Shown: in pieces, positions 1 through 7,520 of the stretch
Layout of the letters: every line of letters starts with the position of its first letter
Numbering within the stretch: the first letter of the stretch is position 1
Assembly (NCBI GenBank): GCA_002367235.1
Contig: DFBC01000166.1
Location: 1-15,003, forward strand
From: Cellvibrionales bacterium UBA3090
GTDB lineage: Bacteria > Pseudomonadota > Gammaproteobacteria > Pseudomonadales > Porticoccaceae
DNA: 15,003 bases
Direction: 5' to 3'
Translations under genes and position numbers: made by a program
The notes under the pieces: model-generated
Seen by the model: only the letters and a program-made list of their open reading frames with translations
Told to the model about the DNA's origin: nothing
Database searches by the model: none

Positions 1-1454
1 ATCTTGAAGTTCAAGTTGATAGAGATACTCAAATTGGTGCTTCAGACCCTGCTGGAATCAAAGATATTCTGATGGAAGCCGCCTTGACAACCATTATGGA
101 TTGCGAAGATTCCGTGGCTGCCGTCGATGCTGAAGATAAGGCGTTAATCTATAGCAACTGGTTAGGATTGATGAAGGGCGATCTCGAGGAAACTCTCGAG
201 AAAGGCGGAAAGACTATTGTTCGAAAAATGAACCCTGATCGCGAGTACATTACCCCAGATGGTGGATCTCTGGTTCTTCCCGGCCGCAGCTTACTGTTCG
301 TTCGCAATGTAGGCCACCTGATGACGAATCCGGCGATTCTAGATTCAGATGGCAATGAAGTGCCTGAAGGGATCATGGATGCCATGATGACCAGCCTGAT
401 TTCCATTCACGACCTAAAGGGCAATGGTCAATACAGCAACAGCAAAACTGGCAGCATCTATATTGTTAAGCCAAAAATGCATGGCCCAGAAGAAGTAGCC
501 TTTACCAACACCTTATTCAATGCTGTTGAAGATGCTCTAGGCCTCGACCGCAATACTCTTAAGGTAGGCATAATGGACGAAGAGCGCCGCACGTCGGTCA
601 ACCTGAAAGAATGTATCCGGGCAGCCAGTGAGCGCGTTGTATTTATCAACACAGGCTTCCTCGACCGTACTGGCGATGAAATCCATACCAGCATGGAGGC
701 GGGGCCCTTTGCGCCAAAGGGTCAGCTAAAAACCATGAAATGGATTACAGCCTACGAAGACCAGAATGTCGATGTTGGCCTGGCTTGCGGTCTTAATGGC
801 AAAGCTCAAATTGGTAAAGGTATGTGGCCCATCCCTGAAAATATGGCCGACATGATGGAAGCCAAAATAGGCCACCCTCTGGCAGGCGCAAACACCGCCT
901 GGGTACCATCACCTACTGCTGCGACACTTCATGCTCTTCACTACCACCAAGTGGATGTCTTTGCTCGTCAACAAGAATTAGCTACGCGCACACCCGCAAG
1001 CGTTGATGATATTTTGACGATTCCGCTGCTCGAGGGAGAGTTATCTGCCGATGCTATTCAGAAAGAACTTGATAACAACGCACAGGGGATCCTCGGCTAC
1101 GTAGTACGCTGGGTAGAGCAGGGCGTTGGTTGCTCAAAAGTGCCCGACATTAACAATGTTGGCCTGATGGAAGATAGAGCAACACTTCGAATCTCAAGCC
1201 AACACATTGCCAACTGGCTCCGTCATGGCATCTGTACTGAAGCGCAAGTGATGGAAACCATGAAACGTATGGCCGCCATCGTGGACACGCAAAACTCAGG
1301 TGACCCTCTCTACCGTAATATGGCGCCAAATTTTGATCAAAGCATTGCCTTTGCCGCGGCCTGTGACCTCGTCATCAAAGGGGCAGAGCAACCTAGTGGC
1401 TATACCGAACCGCTACTGCATGCCTATCGCCAAAAGGCTAAGCTGCAAGCGTAA
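1..1454 (+). CDS. glcB: Malate synthase G, C-terminal part (5' end outside window)
   Basis: Malate synthase G condenses glyoxylate with acetyl-CoA to malate, in the cytoplasm, in the glyoxylate and glycolate routes. The frame is open from base 3, so the ATG at 72 is internal. About 483 C-terminal residues are present of the family's roughly 720. Counting codons from that ATG, the metal ligands matching E. coli E427 and D455 are E170 (in MDEERRTS) and D198 (in GFLDRTGDEIH), 28 residues apart as expected. The C617/D631 pair is seen as C354 in GVGCSKVPDI and the catalytic base D368 in LMEDRATLRISSQ (codon 1173-1175). The VRNVGHLMTNPA segment probably carries the active-site arginine. The C-terminal plug domain ends at TAA 1452-1454, so only the N-terminal third is missing, because of the window edge. 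A hairpin terminator follows. Identification is very secure. Confidence 0.97.
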   Translation, partial: LEVQVDRDTQIGASDPAGIKDILMEAALTTIMDCEDSVAAVDAEDKALIYSNWLGLMKGDLEETLEKGGKTIVRKMNPDREYITPDGGSLVLPGRSLLFVRNVGHLMTNPAILDSDGNEVPEGIMDAMMTSLISIHDLKGNGQYSNSKTGSIYIVKPKMHGPEEVAFTNTLFNAVEDALGLDRNTLKVGIMDEERRTSVNLKECIRAASERVVFINTGFLDRTGDEIHTSMEAGPFAPKGQLKTMKWITAYEDQNVDVGLACGLNGKAQIGKGMWPIPENMADMMEAKIGHPLAGANTAWVPSPTAATLHALHYHQVDVFARQQELATRTPASVDDILTIPLLEGELSADAIQKELDNNAQGILGYVVRWVEQGVGCSKVPDINNVGLMEDRATLRISSQHIANWLRHGICTEAQVMETMKRMAAIVDTQNSGDPLYRNMAPNFDQSIAFAAACDLVIKGAEQPSGYTEPLLHAYRQKAKLQA

Positions 1455-1476
1455 AGAAGCTAGTCTCTTATGAAAT

Positions 1477-1508
1477 AACCTCGGGGCCAGCCATGGCTCC
1501 GAGGTTTT
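1477..1508 (+). terminator. Rho-independent terminator after glcB
   Basis: A perfect 8-bp stem AACCTCGG (1477-1484) / CCGAGGTT (1499-1506) runs into a short T stretch. The interior contains a second small palindrome, AGCCATGGCT. It starts 23 bp after the glcB stop. Read on the minus strand the hairpin is followed by ATTTC, so it may also stop transcription of the convergent acetyltransferase gene, with weaker support. Confidence 0.8.
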
Positions 1509-1564
1509 CATTCGTAGTATCGAAACGCCGATAGGTCTATCTAGATCCCTTAAATCTAAACCCT

Positions 1565-2536
1565 TTAAATATGTAAGCGCCTGAGCTCTGGATCTAACTC
1601 GCCTTGCTCCCATAAAGTATCAAACTCGTTTACCAGTTCGACGGCCTCCAGCGGCGAGTACTCCACCACATAGCCAACAAACCTTTCAGGCTCCTGCTTG
1701 TAAAGAATGCCAGCTCGATCCACTAACATAAACTCCGTATGCAGACAGCTCTCTTTTGTCTGTAATTTTCTTATTTGAATTCGGCTCGGTAGACGGAGGC
1801 ACAAATCGTGGAGCAGGTTGCTGTGGCTGACCACAGAGAGGATATCTTTAACCAGTATTCTCACTCTGGCTAGCGGGTGGCTGGTAGCAAAAGCATAGAT
1901 GGCATCACAGAACTGGCTATTACTGTACATTGCCGGCTCTAACCGGTGACTGAATATCCGAACTTCCCGGTGTGCACGATTAACCAGCATCACCGCTTGA
2001 TCACTAAAGTTGTCGACACCCTCAATGCTTTTTCGTTGACGCTCCTCCTCAGCTATTTCTTTTAAAATAGGTTGGGGTGAGTTATCCCGATAAGGGCTAA
2101 GGTTCAACGTCATGGTTTTGTGCGGAATGCCAGCATCCAGAAATGGATCACCTTGGGCAGTAAAACCAAACCCCTCATAAAAAGGGATCGCTTTAATTTG
2201 AGCATTGAGGAAAATATATTCCATTCCCTCCCTGACAGCATATCGAATCATTTTCCGCATTAACGCTGACCCGACACCACGCTCTCTATACTCCTTGAGC
2301 ACGGCCATTCGACCGATATAGCCATCAGATAACATTCTACTTGTCGCCATTGGCAGATCGTTAGGGCCGTAGGCCAACCAATGAATAGCCTTGGTATCAT
2401 GCTCATCGATTTCTTCATCAACAGGAACATGCTGCTCTTCAACAAATACTTTATGCCGAATGTCGGTCAGAATTTCTCTTGAGACATCCCAGCTTGTTCG
2501 CTCAACCTCAATCGGGAAAAATTCAACAGTTTCCAT
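1565..2536 (-). CDS. GNAT N-acetyltransferase fused to degenerate PLD-like C-terminal domain
   Basis: This 323-residue cytoplasmic protein has two parts. Residues about 5-150 form an ElaA-like GNAT acetyltransferase: the segment IRHKVFVEEQHVP is typical, and the acetyl-CoA loop R-x-x-G-x-G is visible in YRERGVGSAL (about 83-92). Residues about 175-323 resemble the C-terminal domain of Pseudomonas acetyltransferases such as PA3460 (my recollection), which looks like a decayed phospholipase D fold. Here HTEFMLVD (266-273) matches HxK(x4)D with Glu in place of Lys. Phospholipase activity is therefore unlikely. The acyl acceptor is unknown. A TTG lies directly upstream of the chosen ATG (2534-2536). 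ATG is preferred because AAGGGG (2544-2549) sits 7 nt before it. The gene is divergent from ggt and convergent with glcB. The acetyltransferase call is firm; the biological role is not known. Confidence 0.85.
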   Translation of the reverse strand: METVEFFPIEVERTSWDVSREILTDIRHKVFVEEQHVPVDEEIDEHDTKAIHWLAYGPNDLPMATSRMLSDGYIGRMAVLKEYRERGVGSALMRKMIRYAVREGMEYIFLNAQIKAIPFYEGFGFTAQGDPFLDAGIPHKTMTLNLSPYRDNSPQPILKEIAEEERQRKSIEGVDNFSDQAVMLVNRAHREVRIFSHRLEPAMYSNSQFCDAIYAFATSHPLARVRILVKDILSVVSHSNLLHDLCLRLPSRIQIRKLQTKESCLHTEFMLVDRAGILYKQEPERFVGYVVEYSPLEAVELVNEFDTLWEQGELDPELRRLHI

Positions 2537-2539
2537 CAA

Positions 2540-2656
2540 TAAACCCCTTTACTCCAAATACCTAACCCGTCTTTATAGCTCATCTTAGTTTCCCTATTAG
2601 TGTATAAACAGTATTCGATTGTTAAGATTTGCGTTATATCAAGTTGAGCTTGCCCT
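2540..2656. promoter_or_regulatory. Divergent intergenic region (acetyltransferase / ggt)
   Basis: This 117-bp AT-rich gap must carry the start signals of both diverging genes. TATAAA is seen on the plus strand at 2603-2608, and a TATAAA also occurs on the minus strand about 35 bp before the acetyltransferase start. Neither has a convincing -35 hexamer at the right distance, so exact promoters are not assigned. The acetyltransferase has a clear AAGGGG Shine-Dalgarno at 2544-2549, whereas ggt has no recognisable one. Confidence 0.35.
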
Positions 2657-4402
2657 ATGAAAATGTCTACCCGCTTTATAATCATTCTAGCTCTTTTAGC
2701 ACCAGGCGGATTACTCGCCGATCAGTTGGCACCGATTTTAGACCGCTCAGCGCGATTTCACCCCATCGCAACAAATTCCGGAATGGTTGTCGCCCAAGAT
2801 GCTATTGCCAGCAGCGTCGGAGCAACAATACTCTCGAATGGCGGAAATGCCATCGATGCTGCGGTAGCGACGGGTTTTGCTTTGGCTGTTACCTTGCCCC
2901 AAGCTGGCAACCTCGGTGGCGGTGGCTTTATGCTTATCCACCTCGCCAGCAGAGCCAGAACCATCGCCATAGACTACCGTGAAATGGCACCAGCTGCTGC
3001 GCACAGTACTCTGTTTCAAAATACAGACGGCGGGGTCGATACAACACTGGCACGATTCAGCCACCGTTCAACCGGTGTTCCCGGCACTGTAGCCGGACTC
3101 GTTCATGCGCTGGATCTCTATGGCTCCATGACACTTCAACAGGTCATGGCACCGGCCATAACGCTGGCAGAAGATGGATTTGAGATAAACGAAGCCCTTG
3201 CCTACTCGCTAAGCAAAGCACAGCCGAGACTCAAGGCAGATACAGCCTCTGCACGTTATTTTTTCAACCACGATGGAAGCCTCCTCAAGACGGGGGATCT
3301 ATGGAAACAACCAGACTTGGCAAAGACCCTGACGGACATCGCTCAACAGGGCGCAAGTGGTTTCTATCGAGGTGATCTGGCAGACCTCATCGTTGCCGAG
3401 ATGCGAAAGGGGGGAGGGCTCATTACTCACGATGACTTAGCCGACTACCGTGTGGTCGAGCGACAACCCGTCACAGGCTCCTTCCGGGGTTATCAAATAG
3501 CCTCAATGCCACCACCGTCCTCAGGTGGTGTTCACCTGATTCAAATGCTCAATATTCTCGAGGGCTGGGATTTAAAAAGTCTTGGACACAATAGTGGTGA
3601 ATATCTGCACCGATTGATAGAAACCATGCGTCGAGCCTATGCAGATCGCAGTGAATATCTGGGTGACCCAGATTTCTTCCCGGTACCCGTGGATGCCCTG
3701 ACCGACAAAGCGTATGCAAAGCAATTACGTGAAGGTATAGACTTGCAGAAATCTTCACGATCCACCGACATAAAGCCATTCCTGGCTTTACCAGAGGAAA
3801 GCCCTCAAACGACCCACTTTTCTGTTTGGGACCAAAAAGGCAATGTTGTGAGTAATACCTATACCCTTAATTTTTCCTATGGCAGCGGTATCTCGGTAGA
3901 GGGTGGCGGTTTTTTGCTCAACAACGAAATGGATGATTTTTCTGCTAAACCTGGTGTTCCAAATGCCTATGGTCTAGTGGGCAATAAAGCCAATGCAATT
4001 GAGCCGGGCAAGCGACCATTATCTTCGATGACACCGACCATTGTATTTAGAAATGGCAAGCCTGTTATGGCCACGGGCAGCCCAGGTGGCAGCACCATTA
4101 TTAATGTCGTCCTACAAAATATTCTTAATAAATTAGAGTTCGGAATGAATATCGCAGAGGCAACGGCGGCACCGAGAATCCACCATCAATGGCTACCCGA
4201 TACGGTTAGGGTTGAACCCGGCATTAGCCCTGACACCATTAATATACTGGAAAACATGGGGCACCAGATCGATACAGATCGCCATATATTAGGAAGGGTA
4301 CAAGCTATCGCCAAAGATAAGAGTTTTCTCTATGGTGTCACCGACCCCCGCTGGCCCGGTGGTGCTGCAATGCCCTCAAAGGAAAGAGCAGAAGAGAGAT
4401 AG
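2657..4402 (+). CDS. ggt: Gamma-glutamyltranspeptidase precursor (periplasmic glutathione hydrolase)
   Basis: This enzyme cleaves or transfers the gamma-glutamyl group of glutathione and related peptides, and is made as a self-cleaving precursor. The 581 residues begin with a signal peptide (MKMSTRF, a hydrophobic stretch, likely cut after A21), placing it in the periplasm. Family landmarks lie at a constant 6-residue offset from E. coli Ggt. They are R108 in DYREMAP (E. coli R114), the nucleophile T385 in ESPQTTHFS (E. coli T391, the autocleavage point) and D427 in MDDFSAKPG (E. coli D433). PLSSM and the GSPGGS oxyanion loop follow. The large subunit would be about residues 22-384 and the small subunit 385-581, both normal in length. 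No clear Shine-Dalgarno precedes the ATG, but the signal peptide supports this start. The stop (4400-4402) is one base from the convergent roxA stop, with no separate terminator seen. Identification is secure. Confidence 0.96.
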   Translation: MKMSTRFIIILALLAPGGLLADQLAPILDRSARFHPIATNSGMVVAQDAIASSVGATILSNGGNAIDAAVATGFALAVTLPQAGNLGGGGFMLIHLASRARTIAIDYREMAPAAAHSTLFQNTDGGVDTTLARFSHRSTGVPGTVAGLVHALDLYGSMTLQQVMAPAITLAEDGFEINEALAYSLSKAQPRLKADTASARYFFNHDGSLLKTGDLWKQPDLAKTLTDIAQQGASGFYRGDLADLIVAEMRKGGGLITHDDLADYRVVERQPVTGSFRGYQIASMPPPSSGGVHLIQMLNILEGWDLKSLGHNSGEYLHRLIETMRRAYADRSEYLGDPDFFPVPVDALTDKAYAKQLREGIDLQKSSRSTDIKPFLALPEESPQTTHFSVWDQKGNVVSNTYTLNFSYGSGISVEGGGFLLNNEMDDFSAKPGVPNAYGLVGNKANAIEPGKRPLSSMTPTIVFRNGKPVMATGSPGGSTIINVVLQNILNKLEFGMNIAEATAAPRIHHQWLPDTVRVEPGISPDTINILENMGHQIDTDRHILGRVQAIAKDKSFLYGVTDPRWPGGAAMPSKERAEER

Positions 4403-4403
4403 A

Positions 4404-5357
4404 TTAATGCTTCCGACCTAAAGGTTGAACCTCACCATTTTGGTAACGTTTACCCTTAATTTCTGCCTCTCTGTTCTCATCGACCTCACCGGATAGTTCA
4501 GGATATTTCGGCGAGGTCATGTAGCGAGCGAACCAATCACTCAATAATGCCTCGTCATCCAATAATTCCCCCAACATCGATTTAACTTGCTGGATAAAGG
4601 ATGGATGAATTTCGGTACTCGCCATATCGGTCGTTAGGGGAGGGTCGCGATAATAACCCGTATGCCCCTGTGCCATGAGTTCAGTGGTCAAATCACCTAA
4701 CATATCGACCATTGACGGTGCACGAAACCCAACAGAGTAGGTAAGACAGTCGTTTTTAGCGACACCCCAGTGAGCCAATCTGGGCGGCAAGTAAAGCATA
4801 TCACCCGGGTTAAGCACCCACTCCTCTTCCTTGTTGAACTCACTAAGAATTCGCAGAGGAGTATCAGACAATCGAGGCGACTGCGCATCACATAACCCGC
4901 CAATCTGCCAATGACGCTGACCTTGTCCCTGCAGTAAGAATACGTCGTAATAATCAAAATGGGGGCCAACACTCCCACCTTTGGGCGCGTAACTCACCAT
5001 AACGTCATCGAGACGCCATGGTGGCAGAAAAGTAAATTGGCCAAGCAATTCTTTTACTTCCGGAACCCACAAATCGACAGCCTGAACAAGCAGGGTCCAA
5101 TGGCTTTCCGGTAACTGTTGAAAAATTGATTCATCGAAGGGGCCAGACTGCAATTCCCATGGGCCAGTTTGACCCTGTTCAACGACAATACGAGATTCAA
5201 TGCCGTCCTCAAGAGAAAGACCTGCCAACTCATCAGCAGTTAAGGGTGATACAAACTCAGGAATTGCATTCCGAATCAGTAGCGGTTTTTTTTGCCAGTA
5301 ATCCGTTAAAAATTCATCGGCCGATAGACCGCCTAGAATAGGGGGGTAAATTGACAT
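4404..5357 (-). CDS. roxA: Ribosomal protein L16 arginine hydroxylase, C-terminally short
   Basis: RoxA (YcfD) is a JmjC/cupin Fe(II)- and 2-oxoglutarate-dependent oxygenase that hydroxylates an arginine of ribosomal protein L16. The N-terminus (ILGGLSADEFLTDYWQKKPL) and the metal ligands H133 and D135 in GPHFDYYDVF and H196 in LAHWGVA match E. coli H125, D127 and H187. R148 in GQRHWQIG corresponds to the 2-oxoglutarate-binding arginine. At 317 residues it is clearly shorter than E. coli YcfD (373). The catalytic and helical parts are present up to YMTSPKYPEL, but the C-terminal winged-helix-like segment is replaced by a short charged tail ending GRKH. The stop lies one base from the ggt stop, so no continuation is hidden in another frame. 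A good Shine-Dalgarno, AGGAG, precedes the ATG inside a small hairpin. It follows purB in the same direction after 56 bp. Confidence 0.93.
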   Translation of the reverse strand: MSIYPPILGGLSADEFLTDYWQKKPLLIRNAIPEFVSPLTADELAGLSLEDGIESRIVVEQGQTGPWELQSGPFDESIFQQLPESHWTLLVQAVDLWVPEVKELLGQFTFLPPWRLDDVMVSYAPKGGSVGPHFDYYDVFLLQGQGQRHWQIGGLCDAQSPRLSDTPLRILSEFNKEEEWVLNPGDMLYLPPRLAHWGVAKNDCLTYSVGFRAPSMVDMLGDLTTELMAQGHTGYYRDPPLTTDMASTEIHPSFIQQVKSMLGELLDDEALLSDWFARYMTSPKYPELSGEVDENREAEIKGKRYQNGEVQPLGRKH

Positions 5358-5359
5358 CG

Positions 5360-5372
5360 AGCAGCTCCTGCT
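5360..5372 (-). promoter_or_regulatory. roxA Shine-Dalgarno inside a small hairpin
   Basis: On the minus strand AGCAG-GAG-CTGCT is a perfect 5-bp inverted repeat with a 3-nt loop. It contains the AGGAG ribosome binding site and ends 2 nt before the roxA ATG (5355-5357). The folded form could limit initiation. It is short, so its effect is uncertain. Confidence 0.4.
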
Positions 5373-5413
5373 TCCAAAGTAGCTCCCCTATACTCTAGAA
5401 GGAGCCATTTGAA

Positions 5414-6781
5414 TTAAATGGCCTTAGCCTGAGCCCCGGCATTACCAATATAACGGGCAGGAGTAAGGGCACGAAGTTCCGCTTTGGCTTGCTCTGGAAT
5501 CTCCAGAGTTTCCACAAAACTGAGAAGTGCTTCCTTGGTGATACCCTGGCCGCGAGTTAACGCTTTCAATTTTTCATAAGGTTCGGGGATATTGTATCGA
5601 CGCATCACCGTTTGCACCGGTTCAGCCAGGACTTCCCAAGTGTTATCCAGGTCTTCAGCGAGTCGCGGTTCATTTAGCTCGAGCTTACCAATCCCTTTCA
5701 GGGTAGATTGATAGGCAATTAAGCTGTAACCAAAACCCACGCCCATATTGCGTAGCACTGTAGAATCCGTTAGATCCCTCTGCCAACGAGAAATGGGCAA
5801 TTTTTGTGCAAGGTGGGTAAATACCGCATTTGCCAACCCCAAGTTCCCTTCAGAGTTTTCGAAATCAATGGGGTTCACTTTATGTGGCATTGTTGAAGAA
5901 CCAACCTCGCCAGCAATAGTTTTTTGTTTGAAGTAACCCAGTGAAATATAGCCCCAAATATCCCGATTAAAGTCGATCAGAATCGTATTAAACCGTGCAA
6001 TCGCATCAAATAGCTCAGCAATATAGTCATGGGGCTCTATCTGAGTTGTGTAAGGATTCCAGCTAAGCCCGAGACTCGTCACAAACGCCTCTGCATTTGC
6101 CGCCCAATCAATATTCGGATAAGCCGAAAGATGTGCGTTGTAGTTACCCACGGCACCGTTGATCTTGCCCATCAAGGCAACTTGTCGAATCTGCTCAATT
6201 TGACGATTCAATCGGTAGGCAACATTGGCAAACTCCTTACCTACCGTCGTCGGTGAGGCTGTTTGACCGTGCGTGCGGGAAAGCATCGATACATCAGCAT
6301 AAGCTTTAGCCATAGCTGCGATCTGACCTGAAATCTCTTCCAGCTGCCCCAACAACAGTTGATCTCGACCTTCCTTGAGCATTAATGCATGGGAAAGATT
6401 ATTAATATCCTCTGAAGTACATGCGAAATGTACAAACTCCTTTATTTCATTCAACTGAGGATTATCAGAAATTCGCTCTTTGATAAAATACTCAACAGCC
6501 TTAACATCGTGATTAGTCGTCCGCTCAATATCCTTAATCTTCTGGGCGTCATCTTCACAAAAGTCATCGACCAACGCATTCAACAAACGTTCGGACTCAG
6601 CAGATAGGGCGCCAACTTCGGTTATTTGCGGGTGAGCGGCAAGATGTTGCAGCCAGCGAACTTCGACCAAAACACGATTCTTTATCAGTCCAAACTCACT
6701 AAATGCGGATCGCAAGTCTGCTGTTTTACTGCCATAACGGCCATCAATTGGGGATACTGCGGTCAAACTGGAAAGGTTCAT
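5414..6781 (-). CDS. purB: Adenylosuccinate lyase
   Basis: PurB acts twice in purine synthesis. It releases fumarate from SAICAR to give AICAR and from adenylosuccinate to give AMP. It is a cytoplasmic homotetramer of the fumarase/aspartase superfamily. The 455-residue product matches the E. coli enzyme (456) end to end. The general acid/base H171 lies in SRTHGQTASPTTVGKE. The flexible signature loop GSSTMPHKVNPIDFENSEGN (294-313) carries the catalytic serine S295. The third conserved region, FVHFACTSEDINN, is also present. It lies downstream of hflD with a 124-bp gap containing its own candidate promoter, and upstream of roxA. The hflD-purB adjacency is conserved in gammaproteobacteria. Nothing is unusual in the sequence. 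Confidence 0.98.
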   Translation of the reverse strand: MNLSSLTAVSPIDGRYGSKTADLRSAFSEFGLIKNRVLVEVRWLQHLAAHPQITEVGALSAESERLLNALVDDFCEDDAQKIKDIERTTNHDVKAVEYFIKERISDNPQLNEIKEFVHFACTSEDINNLSHALMLKEGRDQLLLGQLEEISGQIAAMAKAYADVSMLSRTHGQTASPTTVGKEFANVAYRLNRQIEQIRQVALMGKINGAVGNYNAHLSAYPNIDWAANAEAFVTSLGLSWNPYTTQIEPHDYIAELFDAIARFNTILIDFNRDIWGYISLGYFKQKTIAGEVGSSTMPHKVNPIDFENSEGNLGLANAVFTHLAQKLPISRWQRDLTDSTVLRNMGVGFGYSLIAYQSTLKGIGKLELNEPRLAEDLDNTWEVLAEPVQTVMRRYNIPEPYEKLKALTRGQGITKEALLSFVETLEIPEQAKAELRALTPARYIGNAGAQAKAI

Positions 6782-6828
6782 GGTGTGTTCCGGAATCTGA
6801 TGGGTTCAATCAGTTGAGAAAGTCGCGA

Positions 6829-6857
6829 ATTCTACTGCAACTACAGTTTTTTTTCAG
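6829..6857 (-). promoter_or_regulatory. Candidate sigma-70 promoter for purB
   Basis: On the minus strand CTGAAA (6852-6857) and TAGAAT (6829-6834) are separated by 17 bp, giving 4/6 and 5/6 matches to the consensus hexamers. Transcription would start about 40 nt before the purB ATG, in the only sizeable gap between hflD and purB. No PurR-type operator was recognised. Confidence 0.4.
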
Positions 6858-6905
6858 CGGAAAATTGTCGCTGTTAGTAAGAAGGGGCAGAGGCCAAAGC
6901 AGTAT

Positions 6906-7520
6906 TTATAGCTCGCGCAACTGTGCAAGAATATCCTTTCGGTTCAAAATTAAATGGCGCCTTCTGCCGCCAAGTTGATGCCATAGCATCGCTGCACGAA
7001 TTCCAGCAAACAACAGGCAGCGGATCCGTTGTGCAATATTTTCCTGCTGCAAGTAACTCGCATAGCCATTCACCTGTATTCTGTGACGAAAGGTACTGAT
7101 ACTGTCCTGGTAGACCTGAGCGAGGTTTGCTATGACATTCGCATGAGTGATAGAGAAATGTTCCGCTTGACGCGATGCATGATCCAGCCGCTCGCTGAGA
7201 CTATGCAACATCTTCTTGTTATTACGTAGTTTTTTTGCCAGATGAACGACACCAACCACATACCTTAATGTGTCAGATTGTTTTGCCCCCGACTGAAGCG
7301 TAAGCAACTCCTGCATGGACTCAATGCCCAAATGAAGTTGATCGACGGAGCCAAAAACAGCCTCTGTTGTTTCAGGGTTTTTATTAAACAGGCTTTCAAT
7401 TGACACACTAAAACGATCTGAAGGAACGGATCCCGTTTTTGCGAGTGTTTCCACCAGCTGGCATGCTTGAAAAATTCCAGCCATGGCAATCAGTTGATCT
7501 CTCGTCGGCTTACTAAACAT
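6906..7520 (-). CDS. hflD: High-frequency lysogenization protein HflD homologue
   Basis: HflD (YcfC) is a helical, membrane-associated protein. In E. coli it affects lysogeny by phage lambda through the CII protein. Its normal cellular role is unclear, so the name describes homology rather than a proven job here. The product has 204 residues (E. coli about 213). Its N-terminus has the family pattern DQLIAMAGIFQACQLVETLA, followed by SVPSDRFSVSIESLFNKNP and a mostly helical remainder. There is no catalytic motif and no clear transmembrane segment. The ATG lies inside the last codons of mnmA (8-bp overlap), with GGAG 6 nt upstream, so the two genes are very probably translationally coupled. The mnmA-hflD-purB order is conserved in E. 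coli. The family call is strong; the function is not established. Confidence 0.93.
   Translation of the reverse strand: MFSKPTRDQLIAMAGIFQACQLVETLAKTGSVPSDRFSVSIESLFNKNPETTEAVFGSVDQLHLGIESMQELLTLQSGAKQSDTLRYVVGVVHLAKKLRNNKKMLHSLSERLDHASRQAEHFSITHANVIANLAQVYQDSISTFRHRIQVNGYASYLQQENIAQRIRCLLFAGIRAAMLWHQLGGRRRHLILNRKDILAQLREL

Noticed and set aside
72..1454. Malate synthase starting at the ATG at 72
   Set aside because: The frame is open upstream to base 3 and the upstream residues (LEVQVDRD...) match malate synthase G, so the start lies outside the window.
2747..3064. Long open frames antisense to ggt and overlapping others in glcB, clpA and mnmA
   Set aside because: They lie within strongly conserved genes on the opposite strand or another frame, and have no family match or ribosome binding site.
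6851..6875. Hairpin CAGCG/CGCTG beside a T-run as a terminator for hflD
   Set aside because: On the minus strand the stem is followed by A, not T. On the plus strand the T-run precedes the stem. It does not have terminator form, and it overlaps the candidate purB promoter.
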